NCBI GenBank assembly: GCA_034440635.1
Contig: JAOTON010000971.1
Location: 558,001-622,000, forward strand
Length of the DNA: 64,000 bases
Source of the DNA: Lepas anatifera
Taxonomy: Eukaryota > Arthropoda > Thecostraca > Lepadidae
Reading direction: 5' to 3'
A program made the translations under genes and the position numbers. Under the pieces are notes generated by a model. The model saw only the letters and a program-made list of their open reading frames with translations. It did no database searches and had not been told where the DNA came from. This document shows, piece after piece, positions 25,421-37,294 of this stretch (positions are counted from its first letter, which is position 1; each line of letters starts with the position of its first letter).

Positions 25421-25607
25421 TTATAGACGAGTATACAGGAGTTTCAAATACAAGCCCCGGTTTTAAATTCAAAAGTTCTCCAAGTTTTTAGTTTTTGTTG
25501 GGCTATACAAAATCATTGAGACTAAAAACTATTAGAAACGGCACAGATAGTACTCGTATGTGTCATCTGAGCCTGCACCCTGAGTGAAGTTTTTGTGCCG
25601 CTACCAC

Positions 25608-25776
25608 CAGTGGCGGATACAAGGGGAGAGGGGGGCTAGGGGCTCAAGCCCCCCCCCCACCCGAACTGTCAGAGTGTCTGTTGCATACTGCCTACCCAGC
25701 GGCTGTTCCGAGGCAATGACGGGGTATGCTTGAGCCCCTATCCCCCCCACCAAATAAAGTTCTGGATCCGCCACTG
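25608..25776. mobile_element. hAT-type MITE, short copy
   Basis: Termini are CAGTGGCGGATACAAGGGG and GGATCCGCCACTG. The flanking octamers GCTACCAC and GTTACCAG match at six of eight positions, consistent with an aged target duplication. The 169-base length suggests internal deletion relative to the 391-base neighbour. Confidence 0.75.
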
Positions 25777-25859
25777 GTTACCAGCGATAGTTTTCGAGCA
25801 ATAGGCAAAAACTAAAATTTAGGATCATATCCCCGAACCCGGAGAAGCTTTATCGTTAA

Positions 25860-26330
25860 TGCTAAATGCACGTGCCCACGCGTTTTGGTATCCACCGCAT
25901 AGCAAGCATTCATAACAACAGTTCAGTGTAAAATTCTCCGCACCGCATCTGTTTCGGATATCATGGCACATCCTTGAACTTTGCCGAAAATTTTCATTAT
26001 TGAAGGGAGGTGCACGTGCGCACGCGAGCCATGCCTCTAGAACTGATCAGTGCAATCGTTATTTTGCTGGCGCAAGTGTATGCACATACCAAATGTCAGC
26101 AAAATATAGCCAGTATTTTCCGGGATATCAAAGAGGGGTGCCCGCGTGCGCACTTAGCGTATTACCTCAGATATAACTAATGCTATCTTGTTCTTGGATC
26201 AACCCGAATATATGTTGTAAATTTCATCACGATGAGATTCATAGTGTCTGAATTATAGCGTGGGTGTGAAATCTGCTCACCCCTTTCTCGCGCACCTGTT
26301 CGCGAGCATTTTGATTTACGATGAAATCAA
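25860..26330. repeat. Degenerate spaced repeats with GTGCGCACGCG motif
   Basis: CGTGCCCACGCG (25871), CGTGCGCACGCG (26014), CGCGTGCGCAC (26141) and CTCGCGCACCTG (26287) recur about every 125-150 bases, with intervening phrases such as ATGCACATACCAA and AAATTTCATC. Probably an old tandem or transposon family. Confidence 0.4.
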
Positions 26331-26492
26331 CATTCACCTCTTAACTCCCAGCATTGTTGCTCCATGCACACACCAAGTTTGAGCCTATTGAGATAAGAAA
26401 AAATCGAGTTACGACATACTAAGTGACAGAAATCTGATGGTTTAACAGGCCCCTGCGTTTGGACGTGCCATGAGCTCTGCGAGCACTCCACC

Positions 26493-26667
26493 CATCCCTG
26501 ACGTGTTCAGTCAGTGAACTCAGTTGTGTCAGTGAACAGTTCAGTCATCCCTGACGTGTTCAGTCAGTGAACTCAGTTGTGTCAGTGAACAGTTCAGTCA
26601 TCCCTGACGTGTTCAGTCAGTGAACTCAGTTGTGTCAGTGAACAGTTCAGTCATCCCTGACGTGTTA
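26493..26667. repeat. Tandem repeat, 53-bp unit, about 3.3 copies
   Basis: Near-identical copies of a unit starting TCCCTGACGTGTTCAGTCAG and containing GTGAACTCAGTTGTGTCAG. High identity suggests recent amplification. Confidence 0.95.
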
Positions 26668-27689
26668 AATTGATCAGAGTATAACATGGCGAATACCCCG
26701 TCAAGGTATGTTGTGCTTTTTCGAAAATATAAGTTTTATAAGATATTAGCGTGACGGTCGGGCCGGGGGGGGGGTCGTGCCGCTCATGTGCGACATTTTA
26801 TCCACATATAAGGAAGGACCTCACGGGCGCTGCACGACTGCTCGGTAATGAACAATCCGATCCTGATTGGTTTCTGTTCCATCGATAAATATTTATTCAC
26901 GCTAAACAAGTTTCCCCAAGTCTTACACGGGCAGGCATTAATAATAATCTTCCACCGTGCACTGCACTGGCTAACGATTAGCTGCTTCATGTGTGAGATA
27001 TGCGCTCCCTTGTGGGAACAACGCTTACCGTATAATTGCGTTGGAACGTATGTGAAACGACCGCCGATAACTTACAATTATCACTGTCATGACCGAAACT
27101 TATGAGGAGTAAACCGTTTCTTAATTACAGGATGACTCATGAACCTTGTACCTGGCAATCTTTTATGAGCAAGGTGTGGAATTACATATGTTGAGGGTCA
27201 ATCCTCAGTATATCTACCCAAATATTAAGACTAGATAGTGATGCCACCTCTTACAACCCCGCTGCTCTCAGGAGGCATAGAAATTATCTGTTTAAGGAGG
27301 CTGCATCCGGCTCCGGGCTTCGCATCGAGTAATCGAGTACACGAACAGTCGCTCAACAATCGACTATAGACACTATCCCTTACTGCGCAAGTAATATTAA
27401 GTTTATCCAACATTTTCTAGAATAGCTAATAAGAGGGTTACTTGAAAATAATATTTTAAAACAGTTCAAGCACAATAGTAGCAATGATTGAAGCTCGAAT
27501 GAGTGCCACCTTCACACTTTATTGAGTTATATTTTCGAAGGTGTCAGATCTGCGGGTTACTAAAACAGCAGTGGTATTTTCGATATTTTTAACGCGAGGA
27601 TTAACATTTATCCTGCAGGTGAGGGTTGGGTGTGAGGGTTGGGGGTGATATTTACTCTGACGTTTTATTTCAAATTGCAGGAATCCTAG

Positions 27690-28218
27690 CCGCCTCCACT
27701 CTGCGGAGCATTATCAATAGTTTCATCTCCTACACGTCCTGGAATGCATGGCATGAAGTGTCCATGCCGAAGCCAGAATACATGGCCTAAACATACCTCA
27801 TTTACGCCACAAAATAACTCTGAGAGTTGCTTAAGCCTACTGCTAACCCTCCCAGCACTTCCTGAAGGCCACTTAGTATGTGCCCGCATTCCTGCGAGCC
27901 GCTCCCACTGACCAGTCAGCGTGAAAACGCGCCCTTCGTCCGTCAACAACACCGATCTAGTTTGAGAAATCCTGGGACGTCATTGAGTCCGACGCCGTCC
28001 ATGAGGGTGGGAGGATGGGTCAGTTCCCGGCGCGACAGGTCGCTGCCTCCGGCAACTTCCCGGTGCCTAGGGCGATGCGTCGCACGACTGAACGTCGGCA
28101 GCTCTTCAAACGCTGTTGAGTACGATGTAGAGCTGTCAAAATAGTTCAAGATATGTCTGAAGTGCCTCGAGACAAAGGAGTTGGCTAAAACGAAGACGTA
28201 CTTACTGTTACTCTGCAA
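27690..28218 (-). pseudogene. Possible SGNH-esterase-like retroelement ORF relic
   Basis: The minus-strand frame at 28218-27943 contains YVFVLANSFVSRHFRHIL. This resembles the V-x-x-LGDSFVSR block of SGNH-hydrolase-like ORFs found in invertebrate retroelements, with GDS replaced by ANS. After a stop the next frame (27952-27686) contains VFWLRHGHFM, reminiscent of the FW-x-H-x-G-x-x region that usually follows. The nucleophile block is altered and the frame is broken, so it would be non-functional. The resemblance is by motif only, and chance similarity is possible. Confidence 0.3.
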
Positions 28219-30274
28219 GGAAAGCGGATGTCAGATATTTAAATATGAAAACATCTAAAGCAGGGATCTATTCCGTACAACGTGTTTATCACCCGTAATT
28301 GCATCGGCAAGAGCACTGCAAGCCATTGCGAGGAAGTAAGGCAATCACTGACTTATCAAACATTTTGTTGCATGGACCATAGACATGTTCTTACGAATTC
28401 TATGTACATCAAACTATTAGTGTTTCCCCGGAAAATGAAAGCAGAAGACAGTGACTAACATTGCTACAACTAGAACTGCCTTATTGTCTGCAGTCCAGAT
28501 TTCTGATGACCTGACTGTTGCCCTGGAAAATTCTGCAGTGTACCTGAACCCGGTGTCAAATCAGGATAGCGCCCTTTGTAGATTTGTACAGTTATCAGTA
28601 CTGCTCGGTTGCAGCACGATTTCAATACCTTCTCCACAGGATTTGGTTGACTAGCTTATATCGTGGGTGCTTTAACTAGCTTATTTAAGGTGCTTCAGCC
28701 ACTACGGTTATGTCGCCACCAGGTATTGTCTCTGCTTCTTTTTCGATGACAGCTGGAGGAAAGCAAGACTGCAAGCAGATCCCACTACTCGACTGATTGA
28801 CTGGTCGACCAGTCGACCGAATCTTTTCTAAAACTGCAGCCCCAGAAAGATTCGGTCAAAGCTGGGACAAGCCCAGGAACCTGAAATGAATAGCGTTCTG
28901 TGAACAAAGGAAATGAACCGGTGAAAAATGAACGCCGAGTTGTGAAAAGTACAACTCAGCAAGACGTGCACACCCTCGTTTAGTTTGCATCGCTAGACAC
29001 TTTCGCTCAGCACCTGGGCAATTGGTTGCATCAGCTCAGTCAGTACCGCTTCCCGGCGAATGCAACCAGACTTAGGAAGTAGCCGGGAGCTTCATTTATG
29101 TCTGTATCATACCGTTTTTACTTTTACTTTATCGATCAACTGTTTTGTACTCAACCCCGTGACAAGTGGACAGAAAGTCAACACTATCTAAAACATTCTG
29201 GTGGACTTAAAGACAGACTGATGACCGGTGACCAGAAAAAGGAGAAACATGATGCCGATAATTGTGGAAAACACTTTCGCTGCACCCGGGAATTCAGACA
29301 TGCCAGAAAAAGCAAAACAACACCCTTGAGTTAAGGCTAGGAACACATATATTCTTTAGGAATAGTTCACGCAAAGGTAAAACGATGAAATCAGGTCTCA
29401 TTACGAGACGGTTCCTACCGATCCGGTACTCTTTGTCTTTTTGGATCTACAAAATTACCTCGCATTTGAGCAAACTGCTTACCATCAGCTGAGGACCTCA
29501 CAACCCAAGCTCAATTAGCCAACATGGTGCGAATAGCTTTCGTAATACCACCTATTGAAAGCGAAAGTCTCTTTGTGCCAGCTGACGGAAGGCGGAGGCT
29601 CGTACCGACGGCTGACAATGAAAGCAGAACCAGTCGGCCGGAAAATGAGGGCGCAAGACCCACCTTCAAACCCTGACCGCCTCGCAGATGTCCAGGCCAA
29701 TCACGAAACATGCCTCAGTTGCAAAAACATCACTGTCGCGATAGTGTTGGAGTTGAACAGAATTGAAAAATTCATACATAAAATCCCCTTCACCTTTAAA
29801 TCTGAAAGCTGAACTTAGAGCCTACTTTGTTTTCCGGAACGCTAAAAAAAAGAAAGGCGGGAGCCTGCAATTTCTTGGAAGAGAGAGAAAGAGAGAGAGA
29901 GAGAGAGGGGGGGGCTAATTGCCAAGGTGACAATACTTTTGAAAAGCCCAACGCATCACGGAAAACATATGCATTATAAGGGGCTGTTCACATATGACGT
30001 CAACAGGAGTCTGGCTTTTCTGACGATTTCTGACCAGGGGCGGGTCAAGAGCTGTGGTGGATTTTTCTTTGAGTGAGAACTGTGCAAGCCCAGGGCAGAT
30101 GATGAGCGGGTATTCTAAAGTTTCATAATCTAATATAACACAATTATAGCATGGTACAGCTTTAGTTATATATACTAAGAATACTCTAGAAGCTATGCAA
30201 GCTACGTACTTTTATACAATGTTAAACGACAAACGGCTGCAGCTGGTTGCTGTGTTTTTTCCTAAAACAAGATA
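28219..30274. other. No recognised gene
   Basis: A perfect 16-base palindrome, GACTGGTCGACCAGTC, is at 28799-28814. Otherwise there are only short unassigned frames and the (AG)n tract. Confidence 0.5.
29880..29912. repeat. (AG)n microsatellite with G-run
   Basis: GAGAGA repeats ending in a run of G. Confidence 0.9.
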
Positions 30275-30563
30275 ACAAGGACAAGGTATATACTGGCCTG
30301 TCTCCTCGAATCCTGGATATAATATGCACTTAGATTTTATATTCGGACACAGCCCTTCATCAGAATCAAGTAGGTCAAATCCCAAATTCTCAGTCATAGT
30401 GTAGCTAGACTTAGAATTCTACCATTCGAGGTCTGGCTACACGATGACTGCGAATTTGAAATTTGACCTACCTGATTCTGATTAAGGGCTGTGCCCCAAA
30501 AATATAACCTAAGAGTATTTTATATCCAGGATTCAAGGAGACAGGCCCTTTATACCTTGTCAA
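30275..30563. repeat. Long foldback (inverted repeat, arms about 135 bp, loop about 18 bp)
   Basis: Sequence 30275-30411 returns in reverse complement at 30430-30563. Both arms share CCTGGATATAA, CACAGCCCTT, ATCAGAATCA, TAGGTCAAAT and CAGTCAT. I estimate roughly 80% identity between arms. A transcript through here would fold into an almost continuous hairpin, the type of substrate ADAR edits. Confidence 0.85.
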
Positions 30564-31287
30564 CTTATAATCATGCTCCTCACCTCAGCCCTCAAAAACC
30601 TATCAAAATAACAAGGAGCTGTGCGCTATCGCTCCGGTTCTTCATGTGCTTTTTATTATTCTCATGGCGGCATTTATGCTATTAGCTACTATTCTTTTTC
30701 ATATAGTATATTTTTTGTTGTGAAGTGGCTGATTCAGAAGTGTTTTCCGGTTCTTTAACAATGTGCAGTCCTTAAGTGTGGTCTTTAGCAATAACAATAA
30801 CGTTTACTACCCAAGATAGTAAAGGACTTTACCATTCTATCAACCTTCGCCCGGAAGGAAGGGTGGTATTTGAACACCCGTTCGGGTTTTCCGGTGGACC
30901 CCAAAAAAATCGCAGTGCGAAGCCGGCCGTACTTGGCACACCTTATTCTTGATTGATTGCGCAACTTTTCTCCAATTAAAGTTTATTTTATCTCAGGTTA
31001 GGTCAACAGGCCAAAGCAAGTGATCTCATCTCCAAAACTTTAAATGGCAGCAGCGAAAACAGGTCAATAACCTACTGATCTAATATATTCATATCGCATA
31101 AAAGGGGCGTGGATTTCCGAAAAATTGGGGGTGCCCAAATTAACAACGTAAGTGATCACCATTTGAACGGAAATAGACATTATCCGTGCTCACAACATCA
31201 CACGGTCCCTTTGAACCCTGAAGATGATGAACGATACAATCTAAAGGGTATTTTAACACTAACTGTTAATTTTTTAAAATATTTTTA

Positions 31288-31288
31288 A

Positions 31289-31354
<66 letters not shown>

Positions 31355-31406
31355 AAAAAACAACCAAAACTATGGGGGTTTGTGTTTTCCCCCCCAAAAA
31401 AAAAAA

Positions 31407-31442
<36 letters not shown>

Positions 31443-31452
31443 TTTTTTTAAA
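31288..31452. repeat. Poly-A / poly-T low-complexity tract
   Basis: A run of about 60 A is followed by a unique-looking 30 bases, then C, A, T and A homopolymers in succession. The abrupt homopolymer mixture looks like poorly resolved sequence. Confidence 0.95.
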
Positions 31453-32221
31453 ATAGATACTTCATTGCAGGTACCCGGGCACCCCGAAAGATGTATTAGT
31501 TCACACCACTGCACAGTACCGCTACATGCATAGTACGAACAACAACCCATCACTATTCGGGATCGCTCAGCTACCGTTTGCACTGACATGTGCCGCACTA
31601 TATGGTTTCATTATGAAATTTTGACAATTTTGAACATACTAAAAAACCTAGCTGTTCAAAACTGTCGCCACTGGAACAAATTTATTTAATGTTGCTTGAT
31701 GTTTCATTAGTGTCCTTTCCCATCCTCGCACCCAAATTTCAGTACACTGTATTGCTTCGGTCTGTACGGAAATGTCGGACTGAATAATCAGAATTTACCA
31801 AGAGTATCAATTTTTCTAGGACTCACCATTTTTTATGCTTGACACGACTTTAGAGACTACTCACAGTCTCAGTTCCACCAAATTAGGTATGATTCGAAAG
31901 CTGATTGTTGAACCACGAAATAAGTGTTAATCTAATAACGGCACAAGACCATTGATAAGTAATGATAATAGTGAACAATAACTAACTGGGAACGGGACGT
32001 CACCATGGAGATTAAGAGCGGAATATTGTAGCATACAAACCAATTTTTAGGTCCAAAAATAGACAGTCGCACTATCACAGTTAGACGTCCATGCCGTGGC
32101 TTCTGGCTACCTGGTGACCGGGTAGGGCGGCATCGAAAGCATGTGATAGGGGAATGGCTTATGCTAAAGAAATACAGTGATGCTCATGCCATTAAAATAT
32201 ACATATCTACTCTTTAAATTG

Positions 32222-32324
32222 TCTCGTGCTTACTGCAATTTGCATTGGACCCTATTGGAACCTTCTACTCATTCAATTGCCTCGTGCATACTGCAATTTG
32301 CATTAGACCCTATAAGAACCTTTT
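32222..32324. repeat. Two-copy tandem repeat, 59-bp period
   Basis: CTCGTGCWTACTGCAATTTG followed by CATT-GACCCTAT-AACCTT occurs twice, with few differences. Confidence 0.85.
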
Positions 32325-32766
32325 TGTTTACATGGTCAGAAACGCTTATCCCTCCTCCTCAAATAATAATTTTAGCATCTCGAACTTCTAGTGTTGCAAA
32401 TGAATGAAATGTCAGTAGGCGTATATGTCACATGTACCGTGTGTGTTGGATTGCCAATAAGTTTGCGTGAACTTAAAAGTTCTTGAAAAGCACCATGTAC
32501 CATGATGTCGAAAAATACTAAGGACTCGAAGTCGGTGCCTGCAATTTTGCCCACCAAGCAATTCACATAGCGAACTAATTTACTGAACTCGTACTCTCGT
32601 TTTCCAGTGCTATCGACGCCGCACAATGCACGAACACCTAACCCATTTATCCTCCCGCGTGCACAGAATATATCCTACACCTGTTCCCCCTACCTCAATC
32701 TAACAGCAGGAACAACCACCACCATTCTCAACACCACGCATGTTGATTTTATAATCCGCCACGTGA

Positions 32767-32836
32767 ACCATCCCCACCGAGGCTTGAACTCGGCGTCAGC
32801 GATGCCCAGCGTGACCTCTCTAACCTCTGTGCCCCG
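32767..32836 (-). mobile_element. tRNA-derived SINE head
   Basis: The minus strand reads GGCACAGAGGTTAGAGAGGT with B box GAGTTCAAGCC. A- and B-box spacing fits RNA polymerase III promoters. The cloverleaf is incomplete. Confidence 0.45.
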
Positions 32837-33851
32837 CAGGCAAACGGCACTCAGCGGATGGCGGCCGCTGATTGGTGGAGGCGCGTTCACATGCATTGCG
32901 AGAGATCCAGCGTAATTTTCTCCACGAAAATGATACAGCTTTAATCCTTAAGCCAAGAGATGCTCTAACATTATCCTTTTCAAACATTCTAAGTCATAGT
33001 TTGTCCTCTATTGGCTTGGTTATCTGCTCAACCATCCCAGGCTTCTCTTCGGTACAGATGAGACGGCGGCAGTCAGCACAGGCTAGCCGGCGACCGAGTT
33101 CGCTAAAGTCAGGAGCGTCGCGAGCTGGGTTTCGGCTGAGTGGAGAGAAGTGAGGCCCGGCCCGAGGGTAACCGAGGGAAGGAGGAGAGAGGCGTGCACA
33201 AAGCTAAAACTGAACGATCGGATGAGCTATAGAGAGTGAGCACTAATAGAGAGCGCTGCCAAAGTACAACCAAATAATATACCCGAAAAGAGAAGCACGT
33301 GCTGCTTTGCTCGGTGTTGTAAGGTGAAAAGGCGCAACGCTGTATTCGGAACTCAAAACATTGTCAATGTTTTACCTCATTTCACCTTTCCTTTTTCTTT
33401 TTCTCAAAATAATCTATGGTTCAAGACCAGTTCAATGGTACACAAAAATTGTTAACCAGGCTATGCGTTTTTGAGTTATGAAGCATCAAACATGAGTCTA
33501 CAAAGTGACCTCCCGAAAATGCCTTGGGCTGTAACGCGGTCAACGTTGGTTGGAGGGGGCTAAGATTCTCACAGCTGTGTGCAGTGCCCGAAACTACCCC
33601 GGAGACAAAGTTACATATTTTTCTAGACATGGTGGTGTCAAGCCTTAGTCGATTTGTCCTGGAATCCCCCATATGGAAGCCGTTTCTCACTTCTTTCGTC
33701 AGCGGCTTCTAATAAATCGACTCCGGCTGACCCTGCAGGTGACTAGTCGGGTTTGGAAAAACGGTGACTAGCCGCATTTACACGAGATTAACCGCGATTT
33801 ACATGCTGGCCAGCCCATGCACGGTGCAAGAGCTTACTTGGTGGTGGTGGT

Positions 33852-34136
33852 GGGGGAGGCAAGCTGTAAGATTGGACTGCAGCACGAATAGCTGTTTTCT
33901 TTTGGACAAAACATTCGTATTTCTTAGAACACCGAATCAAGGTCTTTTAAACCCCATTCTTCACCGCGCTGGATGCGTGCTCGCTTTATCTGCCAACACG
34001 CCAATCTCGCGTGAAGCAGCAAAACAAGTGGGGTTTAAAGGCAACAATGGATTTGATGTTCCAAAAGGTGGGAGTTGAGTCCAGAAGAAAACAACAGCTA
34101 TTCGTGCTGTAGTCCAATCTTCCAGCTCACCCCCCC
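33852..34136. mobile_element. TIR element with about 55-bp inverted arms
   Basis: The left arm (33852-33906) and the right arm (34079-34136) are inverted copies sharing AGATTGGACT, AGCACGAATAGCTGTT and GGAC. The spacer is about 170 bases and non-coding. The ends are near GGGGGAGGCAAGCT and AGCTCACCCCCC. Superfamily is not assigned and no duplication of the flanks is evident. Confidence 0.7.
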
Positions 34137-37100
34137 AAATGTCAGACCTGGCACCGTGCATGTCGGCTGACTTCTGCCGAGCGTGGGAACTTCCAAATGT
34201 CAAGTCAATATCATCGCGTGTAAACACAACCACTGACCCACACGCGGCCCCAGTCCGTTTTGGATCAAATCAGTCTTACACGCATCCTCTGACGGTTAAC
34301 TCCTGTTTCTTTCATTCGGTTTTGTGGATTAATTTTAGTTCCTGTTTTTCTATACCTTGGTTTATATTCTTCAACCTTTTTAAGGGCTCTGCAGCCCCGG
34401 CGGCGAGGTTGAGGGATCGATGATTGGGGTTTTAGGGCACTTCTGCTGTTTTGGCTATATGTGCCCAAGACTGAAGAGATTCTGGGGGCTGCGGTTTTCC
34501 TCATGCAGAGCCAACCACGAGTGAATTCCACGACCCCTTTGGCCCAGACATATCACTCTAACCGAGGGTAGGCCCCCAATTCTTCCGCAGCTAGGGTTCA
34601 ACCGTCGGTCTGAGCTGAAGGGGAAGCGGCACCTGATCAGAGCGGGATTATTAGTGACCTGCTCTGCCAATTCTGACGGCGCCGTCCACTCCGCCACAGT
34701 CACCAAAGCGTCGTCAGTCCTGTGGCTGCCCGCTGTGGTGGATGCATGGGTGATGGATACCAACACACTTATATGGCAAGAAACACTGAACCCCAACTAC
34801 ACAATCCCGCCCGGAAATTGGCGACAGGCAGGCACTCGCAATGTCCTCAACCAGCGCTGGACCGGAGACACCAGGTTCAAGAGGCAGAAACAGATTCGAT
34901 ACAAGAGCTTTTAAGACAGATAAGCGCCTTCCCAAGCCCAGCATTAGGCCGTTCCATGCCACCGTGTCATGATGCGGGGACTGGGCGACGCTCCGACCGG
35001 TTTTATGCCCCTGCAGAGGCTTAAGACCAGGCATGTGACAGACGGGGGAGGTGCTGTGGTGCGACTTCCTTCGAGATGACACCGGAGAGGTTGAATTTGC
35101 CAACACAAAAGATGCCGAGTGTGCCCTACTGGCGAGTGAGTTGTCTTCCACGAAGAGAGGACGAACATGAAAAGTAGCGCAATAAGTCTCGGTAGAGCCA
35201 CACCGAACCAACAACTTCACGAACAGTGCGATCAACTATTCTGATTTGAAAGGCTTGCCCAATGTAGAGATCGTAGACGGGATGACGAAGAGTGAAGTGA
35301 TGGGACCAAAGCGGGCGAGGAAGAGGAATGGAAGGGGGAAGAAATGGAATATTCTCACCTTCGACCGACCGGATCCTCCCTGGTGCCTCTCTGTTGACCG
35401 CGTCCTTACGGACCGGTACAAGCCTGCTGGTGACCGTACAATACCGACATGCCGTTACAAGCCTGCAGCCAGGCGGGACTAGCCTGGCCTCGACTTATCA
35501 CCCCTGCATTGTTGCAAAGCATTCAACGCCAATGGAGTGCCACGCAGAACAACGCGTAACTAATCACCATCTGGGGGTTTAAGGCCAACACGCACGTACG
35601 TCGAAATGCCGTCCTTGGCAGCCGTGAACGATACGATCTCTGTTCTTTTATTTAAGATACTGACAAGGATATCATGGGAATCTCACAAATGCTTCCCTGT
35701 CAGATTGTAAGAAAGCATTTCGCTAATTTGGCCTCCTCCCCCTCGCGCATAAATTATCTGAAGCGTGCCACGTCTCGTTTGAAGGAGATTTAGATAAGTG
35801 GACGCACTGAGTGCGTCCGCACCCACCTCGTGGAACGCATAACTTCGGTTTCAAGGCTCACTCGGGCACACCTCTAGATTTCTAAACCCATTTCGGGCTA
35901 ATCACTGGAGGTCAGACATTCAATAAAGGCTGCCCGGGACGGTGCAAAGATCAGATCCGTGAAGCTCATCGAAACTATGACACACAATCAACGACACCAC
36001 GCCTTTAGCACTGAGGGCAACGCAGTGGGAGGCGCCCAAGAATAAAACGTGCGCCAATTTTAATGTATTACTTTAAAACAATTTTCTACCCACTTTGTCT
36101 CAAGTATTCCAAGCACGCAACTTGGGACCAGAGCCAGGTTCCAGGCAATATGTCGATTACTCCAACTACTCTACGAGGAAAATTTTCCATGCAGAGGGCA
36201 GATGGTGTGAACATCGAAAGTTTATATATTGTATCCACTCCAAAGCGTTCCATGCCCAAATACACTGAACAGAGGCCGAGAACAAACTTTCAAAATTCTG
36301 CTCCGAAAATTATACCAGTTATCTCAGTGTATCATTAGGTATCCGTCGCACTGTTACTGATGATAATGCTTAATGATGGCCTCATATTCACAGCTCTCTC
36401 GTTCATATATTGCCCTAATTTCCGCTAACGTTTGCTAGCTAATACCCCTGATATATCATCTGAGAGCAGAGTTCGCCTTTTTCACGGCCTCCTGTCAGCA
36501 GCCACATAACGGCCGATTAAACCCCTCATTGCAGACGATGGTAACCCATTCTTTAATCCATCCACTCATTCAGAGCGGGCACAAGCCTCGTGCCACTAAC
36601 CTTATTGTCGGCGTCCTATTCTGTGCGGCGGGCCTCGCGAGCACCCCGTTGAGAATCGCACGTGCCGTTCCCATCCTGAGACGACAGAAAACGACTACGG
36701 TGGGAGGGTGTGTTTGATGAATGTGACAGGCATCGCCGACTGCGGCGGCCTGACCATGACCCCGCCGGCGGAGCGGGGGTCGCCGGGGTCGGCTCACCCC
36801 ACTCCATCGGGGCTGACCCGACCCGGGTTCAAGTGTGGCCCGGCGCCGCTGCCAGGAGCGCGACACCGGCGCCGCCAGTCAGTCGGTCCGGATCTGTCGG
36901 CCACGACGGCATCGACACGAGGCCAACAACGCTGATCGAGTGGTGCCAACGGGAAGCCTGGGTTGTGATGAATGACAACGCACGTAACCGTCCCCATCAT
37001 ACAGACGTCTTAATAATGCGCGTGGTGGTTTACGGTGGTTTCTGTTAACACTGAGAGCTGGGTATTGATTTTCTCACGATTAAGCCTTTTCCCAAACAAT

Positions 37101-37288
37101 TTTGCATCCTGCCAAAAGTACCGTCGCTTCTCTCGGTGCCGATATAAAATGCAACGGGAAGTTCTGTAGAGAAGATTCGCCCGAGGTGCCGTCATCCATG
37201 TTTCAGGCCAACGACTGGGGCGCGGTAACGACGAGGAGCATGCCATAACACTTGCACACTCCACAACGACCGACTGTAATTGCAGTGT
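34137..37288. other. No recognised gene between TIR element and Adar 3' end
   Basis: The plus-strand frame at about 35039-35170 reads GEVLWCDFLRDDTGEVEFAN then TKDAECALL, vaguely like the second half of an RRM. It is bounded by stops and too short to call. GC-rich patches are at 36720-36900. Confidence 0.4.
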
Positions 37289-37294
37289 TTTATT
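37289..37294 (-). promoter_or_regulatory. Candidate Adar polyadenylation signal
   Basis: On the minus strand this is AATAAA, about 990 bases after the Adar stop codon. It is the only canonical hexamer I noticed between the stop and 37 kb. The resulting 3' UTR would include GC-rich sequence at 37370-37610 and 38120-38260. No transcript evidence is available. Confidence 0.25.

Noticed and set aside
25860..26667. CRISPR-like array of spaced repeats
   Set aside because: The 53-bp units are contiguous with no spacers, and the CG-rich motifs before them are degenerate and unevenly spaced in a clearly eukaryotic context.
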